Below are positions 6,548 through 15,300 of a DNA stretch of 64,000 nucleotides, in pieces. Within the stretch, counting starts at the first letter, position 1; the number at the start of each line of letters is the position of its first letter. The translations under genes were made by a program, and so were the position numbers. Source of the stretch: an uncultured Bacteroidales bacterium (GTDB lineage Bacteria > Bacteroidota > Bacteroidia > Bacteroidales > UBA932); contig CAKULN010000012.1 in NCBI GenBank assembly GCA_934667175.1, positions 1 to 64,000 on the forward strand, given 5' to 3'. A model generated the notes under the pieces. It ran no database searches, was not told where the DNA came from, and saw only the letters and a list, made by a program, of their open reading frames with translations.

Positions 6548-9517
6548 ATGCGGAGACTGTTTTTGATAATGATTCTGCTGCTGTCCTGCGCGGTTTCCTT
6601 CGCCCAGACCTACACCGTTTCAGGTACGGTTCTGAACAAGAAGACCAAAGCGCCGGTGGAATTCGCGACCGTGGTGGCCGTGGAATGCGAGCAATGGGCC
6701 GTCGCCGATGACAAGGGACGTTTCACACTCAAGAACATCCCCGCGGGAAAGAACACGCTCAGCGTGTCTTGCCTTGGATTCGTGACAGACACAAAGACCG
6801 TCATCATCAGCAAGGATCTGACTGGCTACCGGGCATTCCTCAGCGAGGATAACCTTGCCCTTGAGGGGGTTGTCGTGACAGCGAAGGAGAACGAGAACAG
6901 CGCCACGACCAGCCGTACGATGGACAGGACGGCGCTCGACCACGTCCAGATGGTCAGCCTTGCGGACATCGGCGGCCTTTTGCCGGGAGGCGCCACCGCC
7001 AATCCAAGCCTGCTCTCCGCCCAAAGGTTCAACATCAGGGCCGGTGGGAGCACCGAGGCCGGAAACGCATCTTTCGGCACGGCTGTGGAAGTGGACGGAG
7101 TCCGTCTTTCGAACAACGCCAGCTTCTCCGGAACCAACGGCGTCACGGTCAACAATATAGCATCCAGCAATGTGGAGTCTGTCGAAGTGATCTCGGGTGT
7201 GCCATCCGTTGAATATGGCGATGTCGGAGCGGGAATAGTCAAGGTCAACACCAAGAGAGGTATCGCCCCCTACACGGTGACGATGACGACAAACCCGAAG
7301 ACAAAGCAATTCTCCGTCAGCAAAGGCTACGGCCTTGGGCAGACAAGGCGCGGGAACTCCGCCGGAGTGCTGAACGCCAGCGCCGAATACACATATTCAG
7401 TGGAGGACAGCCGCTCCCCTTACACATCCTATGACAGGAAGCAGATCTCGCTGATTTATTCCAACCTTTTCAATTCGGGAATATTCAGCGACACTCCGCT
7501 GAGGTTCTCCGCCGGGTTCTCAGGCAACATCGGAGGAACCAACTCAGAGGCGGATCCTGATCTTCTGACCGGCACGTACGAAAAGCAGAAGGACAACACC
7601 CTCAGGGCCAATGTCGAGATGAACTGGCTGTTGAGCAAGCCGTGGATCACCAATCTGGAGTTCAAAGGCTCTGTGGTAAGGTCGGACAGGCTCAGCGAGA
7701 CGAAGTCCAGATACTCCAGCGCGGCCGGAACGGTCTCGCTGCACGGCAAGGAGGAAGGCTACTATGTGGCCGAGGACTATTCCTCCAATCCGGATGCGGC
7801 GGCGATTATGATAGCTCCGGGCTACTGGTACAACACGATGTTTCTGGACGACAAGCCGTTCGCCTACAAGCTGACGCTAAAGAGCAATTGGGCCAGAAAA
7901 TTCGGTTCCGTCAACAACAAACTCAAGCTGGGTGCGGACTGGAGCGCCGACGCCAACTTCGGGAAGGGGCAATATTCGGAAGACTTGAGCAACGCACCAT
8001 CTTACAGAACCTACGACTACAGCGAGATTCCGTTCATGAACAATCTCGCCCTGTTCGCCGAGGACAACATCTCCATCCCGATCGGCAGGGAATCACACCT
8101 GAACCTGATCGCCGGGCTGAGAGCCGAAAGCACTTTCATAAAGGGTTCTGAATATGGTACCACAACCAGCCTCTCACCAAGGTTCAACGCGAAATATTCA
8201 GTGTTCTCAGCCAAGGGGCGCAGGGACAAGCTGGTCAGAAGTCTCGCTTTCAGGGCAAGTTGGGGCGTGGCTGTGAAGCAGCCGTCGTTCTCGATTCTCT
8301 ACCCGCAGCCGAGCTACAGGGATCTCGTGGTGTTCAACCCTCCGACGGCAAGCGACGGGAAGGCCTACTACGCCTACTATGTGATGCCGACCACCATTGA
8401 ATATAATCCCGGCCTTGTCTGGCAAAGGAACCATCAGGGAGAGATCGGAATGGAAATCAACCTTGCGGGCACAAGAATATCCCTGGCAGGATTCTGGAAC
8501 AGGACCGTCAAGGCGTTCACGACCAACAACGCCTACGATCCGTTCTCGTACAACTACACGGACCAGAAAGCGCTTGAGTCCTGCACGATTCCTGTGGACG
8601 ACAGGATCTATAGCGTTGACCGCAAGACTGGAGTCGTGACGGTCACTGACAAGACCGGGGTAATCCCGGCACAGACAATAAACGGGGTGACGAGGGAATC
8701 CCTTGTCAGTAGGACTTACGCCGCCAACAGCGGAACTCCTGTCAACCGTTACGGCCTTGAATGGGTGATCGATTTCAAAAGGATAAACCCGATCAACACG
8801 GAGATCCGACTCGACGGAAATTACTACTCATACAAGACTGTCAATCAGGATCTTCTGGCATATTCACCAACCTCTCAGAGGATGGTTGACAACACTCCTT
8901 ACAAGTACATCGGGTGGTACGTCGGCGGAAACGGGACGAGCAACGGCAGCGAGTCCAGAATGCTGAGGATGAACCTGAACATCACCACTCATATTCCTCG
9001 GGTCAGGATGATCGTCTCGGCGAAGATTGAAGGGACGCTGCTGAGATATTCAAGGAACCTCAGCGAAACCGAGGGAGGCACAAGGACTTATGCGGTTGAC
9101 GACAACTCTTCTTACGTGCCGGGTTCCGATCCGTCGTTTATGGACAGAAGGGTGATCGCCGTCACCTATCCTGAGTATTACTCCAGCTATTGGGATCCGA
9201 CCCCGAAGCCTTTCCTTCAGGATTTCCTGTGGGCGAGGGAGAACGACAGGGAGCTTTACAACAATCTGTGCAGTCTCGTGTCAAGAACCTCATTCACGTA
9301 CAATTACCAGAAGGATTACATCACTCCTTATTTCTCCGCGAACTTCAGCGTGACGAAAGAGATCGGGGACATCGCGTCCATCTCTTTCTACGCCAACAAT
9401 TTCTTCAGGAATCTGGGACAGGTCTATTCCACCAAGACTCAGCAGTATTACTCCGTGACAGGGAACGGCTACGTTCCCAAATTCTACTATGGCCTTACAT
9501 TAAGGTTGAAATTTTAG
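6548..9517 (+). CDS. TonB-dependent outer-membrane receptor with CarboxypepD_reg domain
   Basis: 989 residues. A signal peptide (to about 19, SFAQ) is followed by a carboxypeptidase-regulatory-like beta-sandwich (about 21-105, GTVLNKKTKAPVEFATV ... SCLGFVT), a plug domain (about 110-235; 'VEVDGVRLSNN', 'NVESVEVISGVPSVEYGDVGAGIVKVNTKRG') and a beta-barrel ending in an aromatic strand (YYGLTLRLKF), as outer-membrane barrels do. It would import a ligand using TonB energy. No SusD partner follows; the next genes code for a DUF4876 lipoprotein and a DUF6850 barrel, a recurrent trio in Bacteroidetes. The substrate cannot be read from the sequence; peptides are my inference from the flanking peptidases. 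Confidence 0.92.
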   Translation: MRRLFLIMILLLSCAVSFAQTYTVSGTVLNKKTKAPVEFATVVAVECEQWAVADDKGRFTLKNIPAGKNTLSVSCLGFVTDTKTVIISKDLTGYRAFLSEDNLALEGVVVTAKENENSATTSRTMDRTALDHVQMVSLADIGGLLPGGATANPSLLSAQRFNIRAGGSTEAGNASFGTAVEVDGVRLSNNASFSGTNGVTVNNIASSNVESVEVISGVPSVEYGDVGAGIVKVNTKRGIAPYTVTMTTNPKTKQFSVSKGYGLGQTRRGNSAGVLNASAEYTYSVEDSRSPYTSYDRKQISLIYSNLFNSGIFSDTPLRFSAGFSGNIGGTNSEADPDLLTGTYEKQKDNTLRANVEMNWLLSKPWITNLEFKGSVVRSDRLSETKSRYSSAAGTVSLHGKEEGYYVAEDYSSNPDAAAIMIAPGYWYNTMFLDDKPFAYKLTLKSNWARKFGSVNNKLKLGADWSADANFGKGQYSEDLSNAPSYRTYDYSEIPFMNNLALFAEDNISIPIGRESHLNLIAGLRAESTFIKGSEYGTTTSLSPRFNAKYSVFSAKGRRDKLVRSLAFRASWGVAVKQPSFSILYPQPSYRDLVVFNPPTASDGKAYYAYYVMPTTIEYNPGLVWQRNHQGEIGMEINLAGTRISLAGFWNRTVKAFTTNNAYDPFSYNYTDQKALESCTIPVDDRIYSVDRKTGVVTVTDKTGVIPAQTINGVTRESLVSRTYAANSGTPVNRYGLEWVIDFKRINPINTEIRLDGNYYSYKTVNQDLLAYSPTSQRMVDNTPYKYIGWYVGGNGTSNGSESRMLRMNLNITTHIPRVRMIVSAKIEGTLLRYSRNLSETEGGTRTYAVDDNSSYVPGSDPSFMDRRVIAVTYPEYYSSYWDPTPKPFLQDFLWARENDRELYNNLCSLVSRTSFTYNYQKDYITPYFSANFSVTKEIGDIASISFYANNFFRNLGQVYSTKTQQYYSVTGNGYVPKFYYGLTLRLKF

Positions 9518-9558
9518 TATTTACAAGACAGATCACAAACAACTAAAAACAAAGTACA

Positions 9559-10851
9559 ATGAAAAAGTTCATTTACATTCTTCTCGCGGCGGCCGCGGCA
9601 TTCACGGCCTGCAAGAAAGACGAGAGCGCGAAAATCAACGATGTCACCGTACAGGTTCTGATCGACAATGAGCCTGTGACGGACGCTGTCGAGGTGACCG
9701 TGACAGACAAGTCTTCATCAACGGCATACAAAGCCACTACAGTGAACGGCACGGCGACATTCCAGCTTGTGGCCGGAATCTACGAGGCTTCCGCGACTCT
9801 TTACAAGGAGTCAAGCATCTACAATGGCACCAATTCCGCTGTCACAGTAGTTGACGGTGGAGCCAACGCATTCACTCTCAACCTTGCGGCCTCTACTACC
9901 AGTCAGGTGATCATCAAGGAACTGTACGTCGGCGGCTGCATGGACAACGAAGGGGCCAAGGACTACGCTCTTGACAAATATGTCATACTGTACAACAATT
10001 CCCCTCTCGAAGCCGATGCAAGCAAAATGGCTTTCGCAATAGGAAGTCCGGCCAACTCTAACGGCATCAACTACTACCTTAAAGACGGCAAGCTTACTTA
10101 CTCTGATTACATTCCGGCGTGGAATGCTGTCTGGTGGTTCCAGAAGGATGTGAAAATCGCTCCATACTCACAGATTGTCATCTCTATCACCGGAGCGATC
10201 AACCACACTGAGACTTACAGCAAATCGGTGGATCTTAGCAAAGCCGACTATGTCTTCTATGATCCGGAAGTCTTCAGTCTGGCCAGCAACTATCCCGCTC
10301 CTTCAGCATCCATTCCTGCTGACAATTATCTAAAGACTTACTGCTATGGCTTGGGAACCGCATGGGCAATCTCCAAGACATCTCCGTCATTCTTCATCTT
10401 CTCACCTGAAGGGGAGATGACAGCGAAAGCATTTGTAACTAACCAAGACAACATAGAGTCTCCGACAGGGAAACCGGCCTTCAACTGCGCCAAGATCCCG
10501 GTAAGCTGGGTCAAGGACGGCGTCGAGATCTTCGACAACGCCAACATACAGAAATCCAACAAGAGGCTTCTTGACAGCATTGACGCCGGCTACGTAGGAT
10601 TCAGCAACAAGAACGGCTACACCATCTACCGCAACGTAGACAAGGAGGCCACCGAGGCCCTCGCCGAGAACGAAGGCAAGCTGGTCTACAACTACGCCGG
10701 CGGCACCTCTGACATCGAGGGTGGCTCGACCGATCCTTCCGGCATCGACGCCGAGGCATCCATCGCCAATGGGGCGCACATCATCTACAAGGACACCAAC
10801 AACTCCAGGAACGACTTCCACCAGAGGAAGGTCGCTTCCATCAAGAAATAA
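9559..10851 (+). CDS. DUF4876 lipoprotein
   Basis: 430 residues with a lipoprotein signal (TACKK, Cys18), so it is anchored to a membrane, probably at the cell surface. Residues about 25-115 form an Ig-like/CarboxypepD-like repeat ('VTVQVLIDNEPVTDAVEVTVTD... YEASATLYKES'), followed by a large domain beginning 'SQVIIKELYVGGCMDNEGAKDYALDKYVILYNN' that matches my memory of DUF4876. It starts 41 bp after the TonB receptor and ends 3 bp before the DUF6850 gene. By position it may be the substrate-capture lid of this receptor in place of SusD. No biochemical function is established to my knowledge. Confidence 0.85.
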   Translation: MKKFIYILLAAAAAFTACKKDESAKINDVTVQVLIDNEPVTDAVEVTVTDKSSSTAYKATTVNGTATFQLVAGIYEASATLYKESSIYNGTNSAVTVVDGGANAFTLNLAASTTSQVIIKELYVGGCMDNEGAKDYALDKYVILYNNSPLEADASKMAFAIGSPANSNGINYYLKDGKLTYSDYIPAWNAVWWFQKDVKIAPYSQIVISITGAINHTETYSKSVDLSKADYVFYDPEVFSLASNYPAPSASIPADNYLKTYCYGLGTAWAISKTSPSFFIFSPEGEMTAKAFVTNQDNIESPTGKPAFNCAKIPVSWVKDGVEIFDNANIQKSNKRLLDSIDAGYVGFSNKNGYTIYRNVDKEATEALAENEGKLVYNYAGGTSDIEGGSTDPSGIDAEASIANGAHIIYKDTNNSRNDFHQRKVASIKK

Positions 10852-10854
10852 ATC

Positions 10855-12480
10855 ATGGGTTCAAGAATCCTTTCGTTCATAGGATTGTTCATCCTCTCCG
10901 CTCTTCCGGCCTGGTCGCAGACCGAGGAGTGGAAGGATGAATATTCCCGTTTCACAGACCTCAGCCCTTGGGTGCGGTCTTCCAATCCTGCCGGGATAGC
11001 GACCTTGCCGGTGGGCAAGATCTCAACCGTCAGGGCTGGACTTGAAAAGAAAGACGGAGGGTTGACGGACCTGCACGAAAGCCGCGACTGCTTCAAGCCC
11101 AACCTGGAGGCGGCGTCCTACATTAGAGTCTCCGACCGGATCACCTTCTACGGCCGGATGGACTACAGCTATTTCAAAGGTAAGGACATGGGAGGACAGA
11201 TCCTTATGGACCCTTACTACAACCCTGTCAATTTCCTCGAAAGCGTGGACACCACGACCGGGACGAAGACCTTGGAGGAATACACCCTTGAGGGCGCGAT
11301 GGCATATTCATTGAGTGACAGGCTCACGCTTGCCGGGAAGATAAATTTCCAGAGCGCTGACTATGCCAAGCGCAAGGATCCCAGATCGTACAACCAATGG
11401 ATGGGCCTGGACGCCTCGGTGGGCGCGAGATATTCATTGGCGAGCGGAAAAGGGACTTTCGGAATCAGTCTCAACTACACCAAGACGATCGAGACCGTCG
11501 CAGAGAAACTCTTCGGCACACTCGACAGGCAGTACTACTGTCTGGTGGACTACGGCGGAAGTTTCGGCAAGGTTGAGATCATCGACGGGGACAACGGCTA
11601 CCTTTCTGTCTCCAATGAGCGCCCGATGTTCAACCAGTTCTTCGGAGGAAGCGCGCAGGCCGGGTTCAAGGTCGGAAGTGTGAGCGCCTTCGTGGATCTG
11701 GGCGCAGCCTACCGCAAAGGCTATTTCGGAAAGAAGGCCAGCGGTTCCGTGCGGTTCTGCGACTTCGACGGAATGAGATACAGCCTTGGCACCAGGGTCT
11801 CGTTCAAAACCGGGAAGTTGCTCAACAAGATTGAAGGAAGCTGGAATATTATGACATCCCTCAACAAGGAAAACTCGTACAGGGTTTCCACACAGCCCGG
11901 CCAGAATCCTGAGATACAATATTTCGGAAGTCAAGAGGTTGGAGACAAGACCGTCGGACGCGTCAAGGCGAGGTACACAATTGAAAGGATGGCCGATGGA
12001 CCAGCGGACATATTCAGACCGTCGCCTTGGGCCGCGTCACTCGGCTTCGAAAGGTTCGGCTTGAGCCAGACCGCCACATCATACCCATTCTACAGAAAGC
12101 AGAGGCTGGCGCAGAACACCATCAGCGCGATGGCTGTCAAGAACTTCCTGATGCGAAGCAATTTTCTGTCACTCTCATTGGGAGCAAGCTGCTCCTTTGC
12201 CGGAGATGATCTGAAAAACGAGGACGGGCAATATTCCTCCGCCACCGGCAACCCTCGCACCATTGACACTTACCTGAACAGGAACTTTGAATATTTCCAC
12301 GCCTCCTCAGTCGGTGGCGATGTCTCGGTACGGTACACTTTGGTCAGAGCGACGAAAAAGCGGCATTATTCGGTGTTTGCCGATCTGAGAGACAGTTACC
12401 GCCGTCTGACCTCGAATCCCGAATATCTCATCGGGAACTATAGAAACACAATCATATTCACAATAGGATGCAATTTTTAA
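10855..12480 (+). CDS. DUF6850-type outer-membrane beta-barrel protein
   Basis: 541 residues with a signal peptide (cut near PAWSQ, residue 22). The mature part begins 'FTDLSPWVRSSNPAGIATLPVGKIS', then consists of alternating amphipathic strands with frequent Tyr/Phe/Gly turns and ends in 'NTIIFTIGCNF', with a terminal Phe as in outer-membrane barrels. This is the pattern of DUF6850 proteins that accompany DUF4876 and a TonB receptor. The start is 3 bp after the DUF4876 stop; the end overlaps the M16 gene by 13 bp, so the genes are translated from one message. Confidence 0.8.
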   Translation: MGSRILSFIGLFILSALPAWSQTEEWKDEYSRFTDLSPWVRSSNPAGIATLPVGKISTVRAGLEKKDGGLTDLHESRDCFKPNLEAASYIRVSDRITFYGRMDYSYFKGKDMGGQILMDPYYNPVNFLESVDTTTGTKTLEEYTLEGAMAYSLSDRLTLAGKINFQSADYAKRKDPRSYNQWMGLDASVGARYSLASGKGTFGISLNYTKTIETVAEKLFGTLDRQYYCLVDYGGSFGKVEIIDGDNGYLSVSNERPMFNQFFGGSAQAGFKVGSVSAFVDLGAAYRKGYFGKKASGSVRFCDFDGMRYSLGTRVSFKTGKLLNKIEGSWNIMTSLNKENSYRVSTQPGQNPEIQYFGSQEVGDKTVGRVKARYTIERMADGPADIFRPSPWAASLGFERFGLSQTATSYPFYRKQRLAQNTISAMAVKNFLMRSNFLSLSLGASCSFAGDDLKNEDGQYSSATGNPRTIDTYLNRNFEYFHASSVGGDVSVRYTLVRATKKRHYSVFADLRDSYRRLTSNPEYLIGNYRNTIIFTIGCNF

Positions 12481-15296
12481 AATCTCTTTTCGCAGCGTCG
12501 GCCACGTTGGCGTTGAGCGCTTTCAGTCTGGCCGCGCAGGTCCTGCCTTCCGACGGGCAGATCAGGACAGGGAAGCTTGACAATGGCCTGACTTATTACG
12601 TCAGACACAACGCCAACCCTGCCGGGACAGCCGACTTTTACATAGTGCACAATGTAGGAGCACTCCAGGAGGATGACAACCAGAACGGTCTCGCTCATTT
12701 CCTTGAGCACATGGCGTTCAACGGAATCAAGCATTATCCCGGAAAAGAGATGCTTGAGTTTCTGGGAAGGAACGGTGTCCGCTTCGGAGCGAACGTGAAC
12801 GCATTCACTTCCAGAAACGAGACATGCTACCACATCGACGGAGCGCCGGTTGCCAGAGAGAGTTTTGTGGACTCGCTGCTGTTGATCCTCCACGACTGGT
12901 CAGGCGACATTCTTTGCGAGCAGGATGAGCTTGATGACGAAAGAGGAGTGATCCGTGAGGAATGGCGAAGGGGCTTCGACTCACGACGCACACTTTTCAC
13001 CGCGCAGACTAATCTTGTCTACCAAGGTTCCAAGCAGACCAAGAGGACTGTTCTGGGATCCCTTGATGTGATCAACAACTTCAGGCGGGACGAGATCCTC
13101 GACTTCTACCACAAGTGGTACAGGCCTGATCTTCAGGCGATAATCGTGGTCGGAGACATCGATGCGGCACAAATGGAGAAAAAGATCCACAGCCAGTTCT
13201 CAGACATTTCCAAAACCGTGAATCCGACTCCTAAAGAGGTTTATCTCGCACCTGAGGCCGACGGACCGGTCTTCGAGAATCTGATCGATTCCTCTCTCAG
13301 TTTCACGGCCCTCAAGGTCTTCTACAGGATGCCTTATCCCGAACGTGAGATCCGGAACACGGAAGAGTTCTACAAGGATCTCTACATACGTGACATTCTC
13401 GCCAACGTGATGTCCGAGAGGATGAAAGAACAGATCCGCTCCGGCAAGGCGGAGCCTAAGTCAGCGGTGATGGTGAACTACGCCGAGTCCAGCGACTACT
13501 ACGTTGACCTCTACACCATCCTATGCCGGAAAGACAGCGAATTGCTGCCTCTGATCGACTTCTACGCCAGAAACGAGAAGGCGATGATTGAATATGGAAT
13601 CTCGGAGGCCGAGCTTGAGACGATGAAGATGACCGTCAGAAAGCGTTATCACCTTGACAAACCGCTCAACCCCGCGTCTGTCAGCAACGCCGATCTCGTG
13701 GCTGTCTGCCACAACAACTTTATCAGCGGAACGTCCCTGACAAATCCTGCTGAGCTTCGGGTGATCCAGAACAGGATCATCTCCGGGATAACATTGGACG
13801 ATGTAAAGCCTTACATCGGCAAGGTGTTCTCACAGAGTGACAAGATCTACTCCTGGTTCGCCAACCCGAAAGACAAGGACAGAATCCCCTCTACGGAAGA
13901 GACCAAGGCAAGGCTTGCCAAGGCTTTCGCACAGGATGCGAAACCGAACTTCGTCACATTCAGAAAGGTTGACCTGAACGTGAACGCAGCCGAAGGCAAG
14001 ATCGTCAAAGAAAAGGCAGTCAAAGGGTTGAATGGCAGCAAGGAATGGACACTGAGTAACGGAGCCAAAGTCTATTGGACTCCGGTCAACGACCCGAAAG
14101 TTACTCCAGACCTTTCGCTCCTTGTCTATTTCAACTCAGGCTACAACGCCCTGCCGCAGGACAGATTCGCCTCAGCCCTGTTCGCCGGAGAGTTCATCAA
14201 GACCAACGCCGGGTTCAGAGGAGCGTCAAGCGATGAGATCGCCAAGGTCCCGGAATGCAATGAAATCACAAGGTCTATCAGAATCAGCGAACGGTTCGCC
14301 GGAATATTCATGTCCGCTCCCGCAAAGAAGGCCGAGAACGCCTTCCGCATAGCATCTCTCACAACCACAGACCCTTGCATGGGCAATGACAAGGTGTTGA
14401 AGCAGATGAAGGACAAGAAGCTGGAAGCCCTCGGCGAGCCAAAGAAAGACGCCGTCCGTTTCAACGAGGCCTGCGATTCGCTCATCTACGGCGACCATCC
14501 TTGGTCCGTGGACATAGACTCTTCGGCGGTCGAGGGGGTCGACATGACGCTCGTCGGGGAGATCTATCGCAGGGAGTTCAATCCTTCGCTCGGAATGACA
14601 GTCTTCATCGCCGGCAATCTCGACGAATCTAAAGTCAAGGAATATGTCTGCAAGTACATCGCATCGATTCCGGACGGAGACAAGAGTGTAAAGAAGAGCA
14701 ATGTCAAAGAGCGCGTCCCTGCTTTCAAGGGAGTGAGCGAGTTCTCAATGACAGGCAAGAAAGAGATCAATCCTTATACTCTCGTGTCAAGGATTTTCTC
14801 TTCCAAGGTCAAGCCTACGACAGAGAGCATAGCGGCTGTCGACTTTGTGGACTACATCCTTTCACAGCGTCTCCTCAACCAGATCAGAGAGAAACGTGGC
14901 GGTACCTACACGATCAGATTCAGTTCAACGGTAAGTGTGCGTGAAAAGGGGCGCAGCGAGTCAGAGATCACTTTCAAGACCAGACCAGATCTGTACAAGG
15001 TGCTTGTAGGAGATCTTGATGACGTCATCTCTGGATTCAATGCCGAAGGCCCTACCGAGAAAGAGCTTGAAGAGGCACGGACATGGCTGATAAAGAACAA
15101 TTTGGAGTCGAAAGCCAAGCGTTCCGAATCAATGTCGCACAGAAACTCCCAGGTGATGAACCTCATCAGGAACGGCATCGATCCGAACGCTGACTGGGAA
15201 GCCGCCTACAGGAAAGTCTCCGCCGAGGATGTGCGCAAGGCGTCCGGAAAGCTTACCGGCGGAAACTCACTGACTGTCATTTACACCGAAGAATAG
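12468..15296 (+). CDS. Exported M16 (pitrilysin/insulinase) zinc protease
   Basis: 942 residues with a signal peptide ('LSAFSLAAQ', about residue 24). The inverted zinc motif H77-F-L-E80-H81 (LAHFLEHMAFNG) is intact and the downstream acidic ligand region 'ELDDERGVIREEW' is present. Two M16 halves are visible: the catalytic half (to about 480) and an inactive partner half (about 500-942, with the 'RREFNPSLGMTVFIAGN' substrate-binding type segment and an R-Y-like clamp region near 'REKRGGTYTIRF'). M16 enzymes enclose and degrade unfolded peptides, so in the periplasm it could process imported peptides. Its start codon lies inside the preceding gene. Confidence 0.92.
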   Translation: MQFLKSLFAASATLALSAFSLAAQVLPSDGQIRTGKLDNGLTYYVRHNANPAGTADFYIVHNVGALQEDDNQNGLAHFLEHMAFNGIKHYPGKEMLEFLGRNGVRFGANVNAFTSRNETCYHIDGAPVARESFVDSLLLILHDWSGDILCEQDELDDERGVIREEWRRGFDSRRTLFTAQTNLVYQGSKQTKRTVLGSLDVINNFRRDEILDFYHKWYRPDLQAIIVVGDIDAAQMEKKIHSQFSDISKTVNPTPKEVYLAPEADGPVFENLIDSSLSFTALKVFYRMPYPEREIRNTEEFYKDLYIRDILANVMSERMKEQIRSGKAEPKSAVMVNYAESSDYYVDLYTILCRKDSELLPLIDFYARNEKAMIEYGISEAELETMKMTVRKRYHLDKPLNPASVSNADLVAVCHNNFISGTSLTNPAELRVIQNRIISGITLDDVKPYIGKVFSQSDKIYSWFANPKDKDRIPSTEETKARLAKAFAQDAKPNFVTFRKVDLNVNAAEGKIVKEKAVKGLNGSKEWTLSNGAKVYWTPVNDPKVTPDLSLLVYFNSGYNALPQDRFASALFAGEFIKTNAGFRGASSDEIAKVPECNEITRSIRISERFAGIFMSAPAKKAENAFRIASLTTTDPCMGNDKVLKQMKDKKLEALGEPKKDAVRFNEACDSLIYGDHPWSVDIDSSAVEGVDMTLVGEIYRREFNPSLGMTVFIAGNLDESKVKEYVCKYIASIPDGDKSVKKSNVKERVPAFKGVSEFSMTGKKEINPYTLVSRIFSSKVKPTTESIAAVDFVDYILSQRLLNQIREKRGGTYTIRFSSTVSVREKGRSESEITFKTRPDLYKVLVGDLDDVISGFNAEGPTEKELEEARTWLIKNNLESKAKRSESMSHRNSQVMNLIRNGIDPNADWEAAYRKVSAEDVRKASGKLTGGNSLTVIYTEE

Positions 15297-15300
15297 ACTT